64,000 bases of DNA, taken from positions 23,722-87,721 of the forward strand of contig NZ_WOTG01000009.1 of assembly GCF_011516925.1 (NCBI RefSeq). The letters run 5' to 3'. Below the pieces are notes generated by a model that saw only the letters and a program-made list of their open reading frames with translations, was not told the DNA's origin and ran no database searches. Origin of the DNA: Acetobacter fabarum. GTDB taxonomy: Bacteria > Pseudomonadota > Alphaproteobacteria > Acetobacterales > Acetobacteraceae. Position 1 is the stretch's first letter. Every line of letters begins with the position of its first letter. Below are positions 44,414 through 54,326 of the stretch, piece after piece. The position numbers and the translations under genes were made by a program.

Positions 44414-46102
44414 ATGACCAAAATGGCAGATACCACTGCACAATGCGGTGCGGAGCTTATTGTCAAAAATCTGGAAGCGCATGGCATTACCCATGTGTTT
44501 GGTATTCCCGGTGCCAAGGTGGACCGGCTGTTTGACGCGCTGGTTGATTCCTCGATCGAAACCGTTGTGACCCGGCATGAGCAGAATGCCGCCTTTATTG
44601 CCGGAGGCCTTGGGCGCATTACCGGCAAGGCCGGGGTGTGCATTGCAACATCTGGCCCCGGTGCTTCCAACTTTATTACCGGGCTGGCCACCGCCAATTC
44701 GGAAGGGGACCCCGTTCTGGCCATTGGTGGTGCGGTCAAGCTGGCAGACCGGCTTAAGCTGACACACCAGACCATGGATACGGTCAGCCTGTTCCGCCCC
44801 GTAACCAAATACAGCGTGGAACTGACCACCCCCACCGCCATTTCGGAAGTTATGGCCAATGCCTTCCGCTTTGCAGAAAGCGGGCGGCCGGGTGCGGCAT
44901 TTGTCAGCACGCCCATGGATGTGCTGTCCATGCCTGCCAATGCCCCGGTTCTGGCGGACCGTCTGGCCCCGCGCATGGGGGGCGCTCCAGCAGATGTGGT
45001 GGCCGAGGCCGCAACGCTGCTTAAAAAAGCCAAGCGTCCCGTCATGCTTTTGGGCATGCTCGCCAGCCGCCCGGATGTGGCAGATGCCGTGCGCGCTTTT
45101 GTCAAACAGACAGGCGTGCCGGTTGTGGGGACGTATCAGGCAGCTGGTGCCGTATCGGAAGAGCTGGTGGACCGCTTTGGCGGGCGTATCGGCCTGTTCC
45201 GCAACCAGCACGGGGACCAGCTTCTGCACGAGGCCGATGTGGTGGTGGCCGTGGGCTACAACCCGGTGGAATATGACCCGTGGCTGTGGAACGTGAATGA
45301 CGCCCGCCAGATTATCAATGTTGATATTGTGGCGGCTGAACTCGACAATGCCTTTGTGCCCGCCATTGAACTGATCGGTGACATTGCCCTGACCCTTGAA
45401 GGGCTGGGCGGCAAAGCCGGTGGCCTTGCCCGTGCGCCGGAGCTGGAAGCGGTGCTGGAAGGGTATAAAAAAGCCCGCAGCACTGCGCTGCTTACGGCAC
45501 GTAGCAGCAGCAACTCCGCCGTGCACCCGCTCCAGATCGTGCGTGAGCTGGAACAGTTTGTAACCCCGGACATGACCCTGTGCCTGGATATGGGAACATT
45601 CCATATCTGGCTGGCGCGTTATCTGCTCTCCTTCCGGGCGCGTCAGGTGCTTATCAGCAACGGCCAGCAGACCATGGGGGTGGGCCTGCCGTGGGGGATT
45701 GCGGCCAGCCTTGTTAACCCATCGCAAAAAGTTGTTTCAATTTCTGGCGATGGCGGATTCATGATGTCGAGCATGGAGCTGGAAACAGCCGTGCGCCTGA
45801 AGTGCAATCTGATCCATATGGTCTGGATTGATCAGGCTTACAACATGGTCGAAATTCAGGAGCAGAAGAAGTACGGCCGTGGCTCCGGCGTGCATTTTGG
45901 CCCGATTGATTTTGCAAAATATGCAGAAGCCTGCGGGGCAAAAGGCATTACGGCCACAACGGAAGATGGCGTGCGGCAGGCCCTGCGCGAGGCCATGGAT
46001 GTGGAAGGTCCGGTGGTTATTGCCGTGCCGGTTGACTACTCGCACAACCACTTGCTCATGCAGCCTCTGGCACAGTTGGGGGAAACCACGGCAGCAGCCT
46101 GA
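44414..46102 (+). CDS. alsS: Acetolactate synthase, catabolic
   Basis: 562 residues, ThDP-dependent. GITHVFGIPGAKVDRLFDAL and VVTRHEQNAAFIAGGLGRIT hold the cofactor-activating Glu; SGPGASNFITGLATANSEGD; ThDP motif SGDGGFMMSSMELETAVRL, then WIDQAYNMVEIQEQKKYGR. The last resembles catabolic AlsS rather than FAD-dependent biosynthetic IlvB. Condenses two pyruvates to acetolactate. Follows alsD by 101 bp. Confidence 0.94.
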   Translation: MTKMADTTAQCGAELIVKNLEAHGITHVFGIPGAKVDRLFDALVDSSIETVVTRHEQNAAFIAGGLGRITGKAGVCIATSGPGASNFITGLATANSEGDPVLAIGGAVKLADRLKLTHQTMDTVSLFRPVTKYSVELTTPTAISEVMANAFRFAESGRPGAAFVSTPMDVLSMPANAPVLADRLAPRMGGAPADVVAEAATLLKKAKRPVMLLGMLASRPDVADAVRAFVKQTGVPVVGTYQAAGAVSEELVDRFGGRIGLFRNQHGDQLLHEADVVVAVGYNPVEYDPWLWNVNDARQIINVDIVAAELDNAFVPAIELIGDIALTLEGLGGKAGGLARAPELEAVLEGYKKARSTALLTARSSSNSAVHPLQIVRELEQFVTPDMTLCLDMGTFHIWLARYLLSFRARQVLISNGQQTMGVGLPWGIAASLVNPSQKVVSISGDGGFMMSSMELETAVRLKCNLIHMVWIDQAYNMVEIQEQKKYGRGSGVHFGPIDFAKYAEACGAKGITATTEDGVRQALREAMDVEGPVVIAVPVDYSHNHLLMQPLAQLGETTAAA

Positions 46103-46178
46103 ACATAGCGCTGCGCTTGACGCAGAACAGGTTCTATTGCTGTCATCCGCTCCATCCGTTTCATTAGCGCGATAATGT

Positions 46179-46188
46179 TGTTATAACA
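46179..46188 (+). promoter_or_regulatory. TGTTATAACA palindrome upstream of glcD
   Basis: A perfect 10-bp palindrome about 100 bp before glcD, containing a TATAAC -10-like hexamer. The GTTATAAC core also occurs upstream of alsD (43472-43479) and oprB (59328-59335). It may be an operator or simply a promoter element. Confidence 0.35.
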
Positions 46189-46284
46189 CCACAGCACGGC
46201 GCCACTGACGGACGGAGCAAAGGAGGCAGGCAGACTGCCTTTTTTCTTCCATGACGCGGCAACGCAGTATGAAAGAGAACAAGA

Positions 46285-47778
46285 ATGCAGATGCCCGAAC
46301 CCAACCAGACCATTATAAGCCAGCGTGATGCACTGGCGCAGGGTCTGCGCCAGATTGTGGGAAAAGACTGGGTTATTTCCGACGATGCACAGCGCAGGCC
46401 TTACCAGTGCGATGGCATTACCGCCTACATGGCTATGCCGCTGCTGGTCGTGTTGCCGGGGTCTGCGCAGGAAGTGCAGGCTGTTCTGCGTTTCTGCAAC
46501 GAAAAAGGCGTCAAGATTGTTCCCCGTGGTTCTGGCACATCGCTCTCGGGTGGTGCCCTGCCGCTGGAAGATGGCGTGCTGCTGGTTACGTCCCGCCTGT
46601 GCAACGTGCTGGCGGTGGATGAACACAACCGCGTAGCCCGCGTGCAGCCGGGTGTGCCCAATATTAAAATTACCGAGGCCGTCAGCCATCTTGGCCTGTG
46701 CTACATGCCTGACCCGTCCAGCCAGTTGATCTCCACCATTGGTGGCAATGTGGCGGAAAATGCCGGGGGCGTGCACTGCCTTAAATACGGTGTGACCGCC
46801 AACCATATTCTGGGCATTCAGGCCGTGCTGATGACCGGTGAAATGGTGGAACTGGGCGGTGCCTACCTTGGCGCGGCCGAAGGTGAGCTGGACCTTATGG
46901 GGGTGCTGACCGGCTCTGAAGGGCTGTTGGCGGTGGTGACCGAAATTGCCGTGCGGCTGGAGCCCGTGCCCGAAGTTGCACGCGTTATTTCCATGAGCTT
47001 CGCGTCCGTGGAGGAAGCGTGCGAATGTGTGGGCGCCATTATTGGCGTGGGTATTATTCCTGCGGGTCTGGAGTTCATGGACCGCAAGGTGCTTGATGCG
47101 GTTTCCGTCCTGATCAAGGAAAAATTTGATGACCGCACGGCCGCACTCCTGCTGTGCGAGCTTGATGGCACGGCGGTTGAGGTGGACGCACTGGTTGGTG
47201 TGGTCAGCGATGTGGCGCGTGGGCAAGGGGCTATTGAACTCAAGGTCAGCACCACGGAGGAAGAACGCCAGCGCATATGGAGCAGCCGCAAGCTGGCATT
47301 TTCCGCCATTGGCAAGCTTTGCCCGGATTATTACTGCACGGACGGCACCATCCCGCGCAACAAGCTGCCCGAGGTGCTGAACAAGATGGCGGACATGTCC
47401 AAAAAATACGGGCTGGATTACGCCAACTGCTTCCATGCGGGGGATGGCAACCTGCACCCCATCATCATGTATGATGCCGCCAAACCGGGCGATCTGGAAA
47501 AAGCCGAGGAGTTCGGGGCCGATGTGCTGATCGCCTGCGTGGATGCGGGCGGGGTGCTCAGCGGTGAACACGGCATTGGCGTTGAAAAACGTGACCTCAT
47601 GACCCACCAGTTTACCGAAGTGGATTTGCAGCAGCAGCAGATGGTCAAATGTGCGTTTGACCCCAAGGACCTGCTGAACCCGGGCAAGATGTTCCCCACC
47701 CTGTGCCGCTGTGCGGAATTCGGGCGGATGCATGTGCATAACGGTAACCTGCGTTTTGCGGATATTCCGCGTTTCTGA
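46285..47778 (+). CDS. glcD: Glycolate/D-lactate oxidase FAD subunit GlcD
   Basis: 497 residues. FAD-binding PCMH domain: KGVKIVPRGSGTSLSGGALP, TIGGNVAENAGGVHCLKYGV, LTGSEGLLAVVTEIAVRLEP. C-terminal oxidase domain: NCFHAGDGNLHPIIMY and GGVLSGEHGIGVEKRDLM. It oxidises glycolate or D-lactate and passes electrons to the GlcF Fe-S subunit and quinone. First of glcD-glcE-glcF; sequence does not separate glycolate from D-lactate. Confidence 0.93.
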   Translation: MQMPEPNQTIISQRDALAQGLRQIVGKDWVISDDAQRRPYQCDGITAYMAMPLLVVLPGSAQEVQAVLRFCNEKGVKIVPRGSGTSLSGGALPLEDGVLLVTSRLCNVLAVDEHNRVARVQPGVPNIKITEAVSHLGLCYMPDPSSQLISTIGGNVAENAGGVHCLKYGVTANHILGIQAVLMTGEMVELGGAYLGAAEGELDLMGVLTGSEGLLAVVTEIAVRLEPVPEVARVISMSFASVEEACECVGAIIGVGIIPAGLEFMDRKVLDAVSVLIKEKFDDRTAALLLCELDGTAVEVDALVGVVSDVARGQGAIELKVSTTEEERQRIWSSRKLAFSAIGKLCPDYYCTDGTIPRNKLPEVLNKMADMSKKYGLDYANCFHAGDGNLHPIIMYDAAKPGDLEKAEEFGADVLIACVDAGGVLSGEHGIGVEKRDLMTHQFTEVDLQQQQMVKCAFDPKDLLNPGKMFPTLCRCAEFGRMHVHNGNLRFADIPRF

Positions 47779-47799
47779 TTCTGGTAGGGCATTGCAAGC

Positions 47800-49008
47800 A
47801 TGACAGACACACAAACCACTGCATCCATGCGTCCTGCCACAACACAGGACGTTGCAGATATTCTTATGGACGCGGCCAGCCGGGGCGAGCCTCTGGTGGT
47901 GCGGGGCAATGGCACCCGTGCCGGGCTGGGTAACCCGGTTGCCGCTACCCGCGTGCTGGAACTGGGCGGGCTGGATCAGATAGATTTTTATGACCCCGAT
48001 GATCTGGTGATTCGCGCAGGTGTTGGCGCCACGCTGGATGAGGTCGAGCAGGTTCTGGCGCAAAAAGGGCAATACCTGCCGTTCGAACCCCCACGTTATG
48101 CCGGGCTGTATGGCACCAATGGCGCGCGCAGCACACTGGGTGGGGCGGTTTCCACCGCCCTGTCTGGCCCGCGCCGGATTCTGACCGGGGCGGCAAGGGA
48201 CTTTGTTCTGGGCGTGGAAGGCGTGAACGGTCAGGGCGATGTGTTCAAGGCGGGCGGCCGGACCATGAAGAACGTGACCGGCTACGACATCAGCAAACTG
48301 GTAACAGGGGCCAACGGTACGCTGGCAGCACTCACAACCGTTACACTCAAGGTGCTGCCCGCCCCACGGGCGGAGGTAACTCTGGTGCTGCCCGCCGCCA
48401 CACTGGAGGAGGACGTAGCCCTGTTTGCCAGAATGCGCGCCCTTCCGCTGGGGCTTGGCGGGCTGGCCCGCAGGGTCAATGCCTCAGGGCTGTGCGAACT
48501 GCTGGTGCGCGTGGAAGGCACAGTGCCCGGCGTTGCGGGCAACCAGCAGGTGCTCAATGGCATGCTGGCCACCCGTGGTGGCATGGTGGTGCTGGAGCAG
48601 GAGCAGAGCCGCGCCCTGTGGGCCGGTGTGCGTGAACTGGACTGCCTGAATGCCAAACCGGACGAGCTGGTGTGGCGTGTTAACCTGCCCGCCACAACCA
48701 TGCCCGCCTTTGTGGAGCAGGCGCGCAGTGCAGGCTGCATCAACCGCTTTTTTGTGGACTGGGCAGGCGGTGTGGTGTTCTCCACCATGCGCGGCGTGCA
48801 GCCCGAGGTGGATACCCTGCGTTACCGTAAAATGGCGGAAAAAGCAGGCGCGCGCGCAACCCTGCTGCGTGCGCCCGATGCGGTGCGTGCCCAGTTTGGT
48901 GCGTTCCCGCCCGTCAGTGCGGGGGTTGCAGCACTGGCCGCGCGCACCCGCACAGCCTTTGACCCGGCAGGTATTCTCAACCCCGGCCGCATGACCGTTC
49001 AGGCATAG
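47800..49008 (+). CDS. glcE: Glycolate oxidase subunit GlcE
   Basis: 402 residues. A second FAD-binding type-4 subunit: EPLVVRGNGTRAGLGNPVAA, DDLVIRAGVGATLDEVEQVL, LGGAVSTALSGPRRILTGAA, GRTMKNVTGYDISKLVTGAN, and end block TAFDPAGILNPGRM. It begins 22 bp after glcD and ends 12 bp before glcF. Length is slightly above common GlcE proteins. Confidence 0.92.
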   Translation: MTDTQTTASMRPATTQDVADILMDAASRGEPLVVRGNGTRAGLGNPVAATRVLELGGLDQIDFYDPDDLVIRAGVGATLDEVEQVLAQKGQYLPFEPPRYAGLYGTNGARSTLGGAVSTALSGPRRILTGAARDFVLGVEGVNGQGDVFKAGGRTMKNVTGYDISKLVTGANGTLAALTTVTLKVLPAPRAEVTLVLPAATLEEDVALFARMRALPLGLGGLARRVNASGLCELLVRVEGTVPGVAGNQQVLNGMLATRGGMVVLEQEQSRALWAGVRELDCLNAKPDELVWRVNLPATTMPAFVEQARSAGCINRFFVDWAGGVVFSTMRGVQPEVDTLRYRKMAEKAGARATLLRAPDAVRAQFGAFPPVSAGVAALAARTRTAFDPAGILNPGRMTVQA

Positions 49009-49019
49009 GAGACGCCCCA

Positions 49020-50354
49020 ATGCTCAGCCATATTCCCCAGGCCGCGCTGGATGCGGACCCGAACGTGCAGTTGGCCAAGGACATTATTGGCAACTGCGTC
49101 CATTGTGGCGTGTGCCTCTCGCGCTGCCCCACATACGCCGTCAAGCATGAGGAAAACGACAGCCCGCGCGGCCGTATTTTCCTTATGAAGGACATGTACG
49201 AAAAAGGTGGCGTGCCTGATGCCAAAACGGTCGAACATCTGGACCGCTGCCTGACCTGCCTTGCGTGTGAGGCTATTTGCCCGTCAGGCGTGGAATACTC
49301 CAAACTGATCGCCCATGGCCGCGAATATGTGGAGGAGCATTACAAACGCCCGCTCTTCCAGCGTGCCGTGCGCGAACTGCTGGTCCGGCTTATTCCCAAT
49401 GCCCGCCTGTTCCGCCTTGCCATTTTTGGCGGGCGTCTGGGCCGGCCCTTCCGGGGGCTGTTCTCGGGCACCCTGCGTGCCATGCTGGATATGGTGCCAA
49501 CCAACCCGTTGCCCGCTCCCAGTCCGGTGGATCGGCCGCAAACATTTTTGCCCGCGCCGCAGGCAGGCAAGGCGGTCAAACCGCGCAAGCGTGTGGCGCT
49601 GCTTAACGGCTGCGTGCAGACCGTGCTGGACACAGCCATTAACGAAGCCACAATCCGCCTGCTCCAGCGCCATGGGGTAGAGGTGGTGGTCGCAGCAGGT
49701 TCAGGCTGCTGTGGTGCCCCTGCCGAACATATGGGGGACGAGGCGCAGGCCCTGCCACTGGTCAAGGCCAATATTGACGCCTGGCTGCGTGAGGCCGATG
49801 GCCCGGACGGGCTGGATGCCATTGTCATCAACACATCCGGCTGTGGCACATCCATCAAGGCCTATGGCCACGCACTCAGGCTGGACCCGCAATGGGCGGA
49901 CAAGGCCGCGCGCGTGTCCGCCATGGCGCGGGACATTACCGAGTTTATGGTCGAGATCGGGCTGGAAAAACCTGCCACCCCCACGGGGCTGCGGGTGGTG
50001 TACCATTCCGCGTGTTCCATGCAGCACGGTCAGCGGATTGTGAATCAGCCCAAGGACCTGCTGCGTGAGGCAGGGTTTACCGTGCTGGACGTGCCCGAGG
50101 GCTACCTGTGCTGTGGGTCTGCTGGCACCTACAACCTGCTCCAGCCAGACATCGCCAATGAGCTGAAGGAGCGCAAGCTGCGCAACATCCGCTCCGTACA
50201 TGCCCAGATTGCCGCCAGCGGCAACATCGGGTGCATGACCCAGCTTGCAGGGGAGGCCGGGCTGCCGTTTGTGCACACGGTGGAACTGCTGGACTGGGCC
50301 ACTGGCGGGCCGGAACCCGTAGCCCTTAAAGGGCAGAAACTGGCGGCGGAGTAG
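49020..50354 (+). CDS. glcF: Glycolate oxidase iron-sulfur subunit GlcF
   Basis: 444 residues. Two 4Fe-4S motifs near the N-terminus: NCVHCGVCLSRCPTYAV and CLTCLACEAICPSGVEY. Two CCG domains follow (GSGCCGAPAEHMGDEAQ, YLCCGSAGTYNLLQ). It relays electrons from GlcD/GlcE to the membrane quinone pool. Third gene of the operon. Confidence 0.94.
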   Translation: MLSHIPQAALDADPNVQLAKDIIGNCVHCGVCLSRCPTYAVKHEENDSPRGRIFLMKDMYEKGGVPDAKTVEHLDRCLTCLACEAICPSGVEYSKLIAHGREYVEEHYKRPLFQRAVRELLVRLIPNARLFRLAIFGGRLGRPFRGLFSGTLRAMLDMVPTNPLPAPSPVDRPQTFLPAPQAGKAVKPRKRVALLNGCVQTVLDTAINEATIRLLQRHGVEVVVAAGSGCCGAPAEHMGDEAQALPLVKANIDAWLREADGPDGLDAIVINTSGCGTSIKAYGHALRLDPQWADKAARVSAMARDITEFMVEIGLEKPATPTGLRVVYHSACSMQHGQRIVNQPKDLLREAGFTVLDVPEGYLCCGSAGTYNLLQPDIANELKERKLRNIRSVHAQIAASGNIGCMTQLAGEAGLPFVHTVELLDWATGGPEPVALKGQKLAAE

Positions 50355-50452
50355 CCAGCACAGGGCCGCGCCGCACACGGTGTGGCCCGTAGCGGGCTGG
50401 ATAACGGCGGACACAGGTGCAAGGCGCGCAACAGCGCAGGGGAGCATAAGGC

Positions 50453-52150
50453 ATGTCAGGCATAACAGGGGTGGATACAGCCGGAGGGCAACTGCGCCGT
50501 GGGGCTGCCGTATTGCTGGAGGTGTTGCGGAGCGAGGGGGTTGATTACATTTTTGGCAACCCCGGCACCACCGAACTCCCGCTGATAGACGCGCTGCTGG
50601 AAATACCCGACGTGCATTACGTACTGGGTCTGCAGGAGGCCAGCGTTGTGGCCATGGCCGATGGCTATGCGCAGGCTGCCCGCAAGCCGGGTTTTTTAAA
50701 CCTGCATACGGCGGGCGGGCTGGGGCATGGGCTGGGGAACCTGCTAAACGCCAGTGTCTCGCAAACGCCGCTGGTGGTGACTGCGGGGCAGCAGGATTCG
50801 CGCCATACCATTTCCGACCCGCTACTGTTCGGGGATCTGGTGCAGATTGCCCGCCCCGCCGTTAAATGGGCGCAGGAAGTCGCCCATGCGGACCAGTTGC
50901 CCGTGTTGTTGCGCCGTGCCTTCCATGATTCCACGGCAGCCCCCGCCGGGCCTGTGTTCCTCTCGCTTCCCATGGACGTCATGGAGGAGCTGAGTGCGGT
51001 GGATATTGGTGCGCCATCGCAGATCAACCGGCAGGCTGTGGCCGGTGGCCTGCCCGAGCTGGCCCGTGCACTGGCGGGCATAGCACCGGGGCGGCTGGCC
51101 ATTATTGCGGGGGACGAGGTGTACGGCTCCGATGCGGCAGCCGAGGTCGCCGCCGTGGCCCAGTGCCTGGGTGCGCCGGTTTATGGGTCTTCCTGGCCGT
51201 CGCGCATTCCCTTTGCCACAGCACACCCGTTGTGGTGCGGCAACCTGCCCACACAGGCAACCGCCATTGCGCAGACACTGGGCGCGTATGACGCCATTTT
51301 TGCCCTTGGTGGCAAATCGCTCATTACCATTCTCTACACCGAAGGCCCGGCCCTGCCGCCAAGCTGTGCGGTGTATCAGATGTCGTCCGATGTAAGGGAC
51401 CTTGGGCGCACGTTCTGGACCCCGCTCTCGGTCGTGGGGGATGTGCGGGCGTCGCTTCAGGCCCTGCTGCCAGAGTTGCAGGTGCTCACACAGGGCAGAG
51501 CCGCGGCCTACCACGCGGCGGGCGAGCATGTGGCCGCCCAGCGCATGCAGCATAAGGCGCAGGCCAGACAGGCCATGCAGGCCCACCGTAGCGATGCGGT
51601 CATCCACCCCAGCGTTGCCGCGTGGGAAGTGGTGCGCGCCGTGGGGCCGGATATTGCCATTGTGGATGAGGCCATAGCCACATCCTCCGATGTGCGTCTG
51701 TTTTTGGAAAGTGCGTGGTCTGCGCAGTATTCGTTCCTGCGTGGCGGTGCGCTGGGCTGGGGCATGCCCGCAGCGGTTGGGGCCTCACTCGGCCTTGGGC
51801 GCGAGCGTGTGGTCTCCCTTGTGGGGGATGGGGCGGCCCTGTATTCGCCACAGGCATTGTGGACCGCGGCACATGAAAAGCTGCCCGTTACTTTTGTGGT
51901 CATGAATAATCAGGAGTACAACGTGCTCAAGAATTTCATGCGGCAGCAGAAAGATTATATTTCCGCGCGGGAGGGCACATATCCGGCCATGGATATTGTT
52001 AACCCGAGCATAGACTATCAGGCGCTCGCCCGTTCCATGGGGGTGCCCTCCACCAAAGTGACACGGGCGGCAGATATTGCCCCCGCACTGGAGGCCGCCT
52101 TGGCGACTGATGGCCCATCGTTAGTGGAAATTGTGATTGCAGCGAGCTGA
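50453..52150 (+). CDS. Benzoylformate decarboxylase-like ThDP enzyme, substrate unknown
   Basis: 565 residues. GVDYIFGNPGTTELPLIDAL, YVLGLQEASVVAMADGYAQA (activating Glu), LNLHTAGGLGHGLGNLLNAS and VVTAGQQDSRH match the benzoylformate decarboxylase group, as does the ThDP motif VGDGAALYSPQALWTAAHEK with FVVMNNQEYN. Compared with the Pseudomonas putida enzyme, Ser26 is Thr, His70 is kept, and the His281 region has no His. The substrate is probably not benzoylformate. It sits 98 bp after glcF and 29 bp before lutA, so a 2-oxoacid from lactate or glycolate metabolism is plausible. Confidence 0.8.
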   Translation: MSGITGVDTAGGQLRRGAAVLLEVLRSEGVDYIFGNPGTTELPLIDALLEIPDVHYVLGLQEASVVAMADGYAQAARKPGFLNLHTAGGLGHGLGNLLNASVSQTPLVVTAGQQDSRHTISDPLLFGDLVQIARPAVKWAQEVAHADQLPVLLRRAFHDSTAAPAGPVFLSLPMDVMEELSAVDIGAPSQINRQAVAGGLPELARALAGIAPGRLAIIAGDEVYGSDAAAEVAAVAQCLGAPVYGSSWPSRIPFATAHPLWCGNLPTQATAIAQTLGAYDAIFALGGKSLITILYTEGPALPPSCAVYQMSSDVRDLGRTFWTPLSVVGDVRASLQALLPELQVLTQGRAAAYHAAGEHVAAQRMQHKAQARQAMQAHRSDAVIHPSVAAWEVVRAVGPDIAIVDEAIATSSDVRLFLESAWSAQYSFLRGGALGWGMPAAVGASLGLGRERVVSLVGDGAALYSPQALWTAAHEKLPVTFVVMNNQEYNVLKNFMRQQKDYISAREGTYPAMDIVNPSIDYQALARSMGVPSTKVTRAADIAPALEAALATDGPSLVEIVIAAS

Positions 52151-52179
52151 GGAGGCTCGTTTCTTTACCGGGGGTGCGT

Positions 52180-52923
52180 ATGAAAATCGGGTTGTTTATT
52201 CCCTGTTATATAGACGCGTTTTATCCAAACGCGGGGATTGCCACACTGGAACTGCTGGAAAAGCTGGGGCAGGACGTGGAATACCCAATGAACCAGACCT
52301 GCTGTGGCCAGCCCATGGCCAATTCGGGCTGCAACAAGGATGCGGCTGCGGCAGAGGCACTGTTTGTTAAAAACTTTGCCAAGTATGATGCCATTGTCAT
52401 GCCGTCCGGCAGTTGCACGCACCATGTGCGCGATAATTTTGACGCCATCGAGCAGACCGATGACGTGCGCCATGTGCGTGAAAACACGTTTGAGCTGGTC
52501 GAGTTTTTGCACGATGTGCTCAAGGTGCAGGACTTCCCCTGGGCGGAGTTCCCGCACAAGGTGGGGCTGCACAACAGCTGCGGCACCCTGCGCGCCCTGC
52601 GCACGGCCAGCATGTCCGAACTGGGCGAGCCGTTCTTTTCCAAACCCATGGACCTGCTGGGCAAGGTCAAGGGTATTTCCTTTGCTACACCCAAACGGCC
52701 TGATGAATGCTGCGGTTTTGGTGGCACCTTCTCGGTTACGGAGGAGGCTGTTTCGGCCAAAATGGGCACGGACAAGGTGCGGGACCACCATCAGGCAGGG
52801 GCTGAGTATATTGTCTCGGCCGATACGTCCTGCATGATGCACCAGCAAGGGTGTGCGGAGCGGGCCGGTGTTCCCATCCGCTTCATTCATATTGCTGAAA
52901 TTCTGAATGGAGCGCGGGAATGA
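52180..52923 (+). CDS. lutA: L-lactate utilisation protein LutA (CCG-domain Fe-S protein)
   Basis: 247 residues. Two CCG domains: MKIGLFIPCYIDAFYPNAGI ... TCCGQPMANSGCN, and VGLHNSCGTLRALRTA ... ECCGFGGTFSVTEEAVS. This is the LutA/YkgE pattern. LutABC oxidises L-lactate to pyruvate. ATG at 52180 preferred over GTG at 52174. The end overlaps lutB by 4 bp. Confidence 0.93.
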   Translation: MKIGLFIPCYIDAFYPNAGIATLELLEKLGQDVEYPMNQTCCGQPMANSGCNKDAAAAEALFVKNFAKYDAIVMPSGSCTHHVRDNFDAIEQTDDVRHVRENTFELVEFLHDVLKVQDFPWAEFPHKVGLHNSCGTLRALRTASMSELGEPFFSKPMDLLGKVKGISFATPKRPDECCGFGGTFSVTEEAVSAKMGTDKVRDHHQAGAEYIVSADTSCMMHQQGCAERAGVPIRFIHIAEILNGARE

Positions 52924-54326
52924 AAGTCAAACCTGTCAACCACGCCAAGGCGGCGGAAGCGTTTATCGAAGATACCGCCCACATGGATTTCCATGACGAA
53001 CGGCTGTGGGACCTGCGGCAAAAGCGTGATGGGCAGATGCACATTCTGCCCGAATGGCAGGAACTGCGCGCACGTGCATCCGCCATCAAGGAGCACACGC
53101 TGGCCAACCTGCCAGAATACCTTGAACAGTTTGAGGCCAACGCCAAAAAGAACGGTATTCATGTGCACTGGGCAGCCGATGGCGCGGAACATAACCGCAT
53201 CGTTGGCGAAATTCTGGAAAAGCACGGCGCCAAATCGCTCATCAAGAGCAAATCCATGGTGACCGAAGAATGCTGCATGCGCGAGTATCTGGAACCACGC
53301 GGCGTTGTGGTGACGGAAACTGACCTTGGGGAGCGCATCCAGCAGCTGGATAACCAGATGCCCAGCCACATTGTGGTGCCAGCCGTGCATAAGCTGATCC
53401 CCGATGTCGCCAAGATTTTTGCCGAGCACTATCACACGGACCCCAACGACAACAGCGCGCAGTCCCTTGCATGGCAGCAGCGGCTGGCTGCCCGCCCGGT
53501 TATTCTGTCTGCCGATGCGGGTATGACCGGTGGCAACTTTGTGGTGGCCGAAACAGGCTCCTTTGTGGTCTGCACCAACGAAGGCAATGCCGACCTGAGC
53601 GCGACTGTACCGGGCCTGCACATTGCCACGATCGGGATCGAACGGCTGGTGCCGCGTATGGCGGATATGGGTGTGTTTATCCGCCTGCTTTCACGCTCGG
53701 CCCTTGGTTCGCCCATTACGCAGTACACAACGCATTTCCGTGGCCCGCAAAAAGGGAGCGAGATGCATGTGGTGCTGGTGGATAACGGGCGTTCGCACCG
53801 TTTGGGCATGGAGGACTTCTGGACCTCGCTCAAATGTATCCGCTGTGGCGCATGTATGAATACCTGCCCGGTTTATCGCCGTTCGGGTGGCCTGTCCTAT
53901 GGTGCGGTATATTCCGGCCCCATTGGCGCGATTATTGACCCCACCTTTAACGAGCGCAAATACAGCACGCTGCCTTTTGCCTCGACCATGAACGGGAGCT
54001 GCACCAATGTGTGCCCGGTCAAGATCAACATTCACGAACAGCTCTACAAATGGCGGCGTGTTCTGGCCGAACACCACGAGCTGCCGTTTGTAAAGCGTGA
54101 GGTCATGCACATGGCGGGCAAGCTTATGGGGCAGCCCACCCTGTACCGTGCCGCCATTAACGGGACCGAGGTCGCGCTCAGCACCATGCCGCGCTTTGTG
54201 CTGTATAACTGGCTTAACCCGTGGGGCAAGCACCGCGAACTGCCGCACCCGGTCAAGCAGACCTTCCATAGCTGGTACAAGCAGAACCGCCTGAAAACCA
54301 AAAAGAAGGAAGGGGAAAGCGCATGA
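52920..54326 (+). CDS. lutB: L-lactate utilisation iron-sulfur protein LutB
   Basis: 468 residues. N-terminal LUD-type domain (KSLIKSKSMVTEECCMREYL, GGNFVVAETGSFVVCTNEGN) and two 4Fe-4S motifs: CIRCGACMNTCPVYRR and GSCTNVCPVKINIHEQ. Matches LutB/YkgF. Overlaps lutA at its start and lutC at its end (4 bp each), a tightly coupled operon. Confidence 0.94.
   Translation: MKVKPVNHAKAAEAFIEDTAHMDFHDERLWDLRQKRDGQMHILPEWQELRARASAIKEHTLANLPEYLEQFEANAKKNGIHVHWAADGAEHNRIVGEILEKHGAKSLIKSKSMVTEECCMREYLEPRGVVVTETDLGERIQQLDNQMPSHIVVPAVHKLIPDVAKIFAEHYHTDPNDNSAQSLAWQQRLAARPVILSADAGMTGGNFVVAETGSFVVCTNEGNADLSATVPGLHIATIGIERLVPRMADMGVFIRLLSRSALGSPITQYTTHFRGPQKGSEMHVVLVDNGRSHRLGMEDFWTSLKCIRCGACMNTCPVYRRSGGLSYGAVYSGPIGAIIDPTFNERKYSTLPFASTMNGSCTNVCPVKINIHEQLYKWRRVLAEHHELPFVKREVMHMAGKLMGQPTLYRAAINGTEVALSTMPRFVLYNWLNPWGKHRELPHPVKQTFHSWYKQNRLKTKKKEGESA

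Noticed and set aside
46036..48072. Long open frame of 678 codons on the minus strand.
   Set aside because: It is antisense to glcD and nearby genes, shows His/Gln/Arg-rich translation typical of GC-rich shadow frames, and has no family motif.
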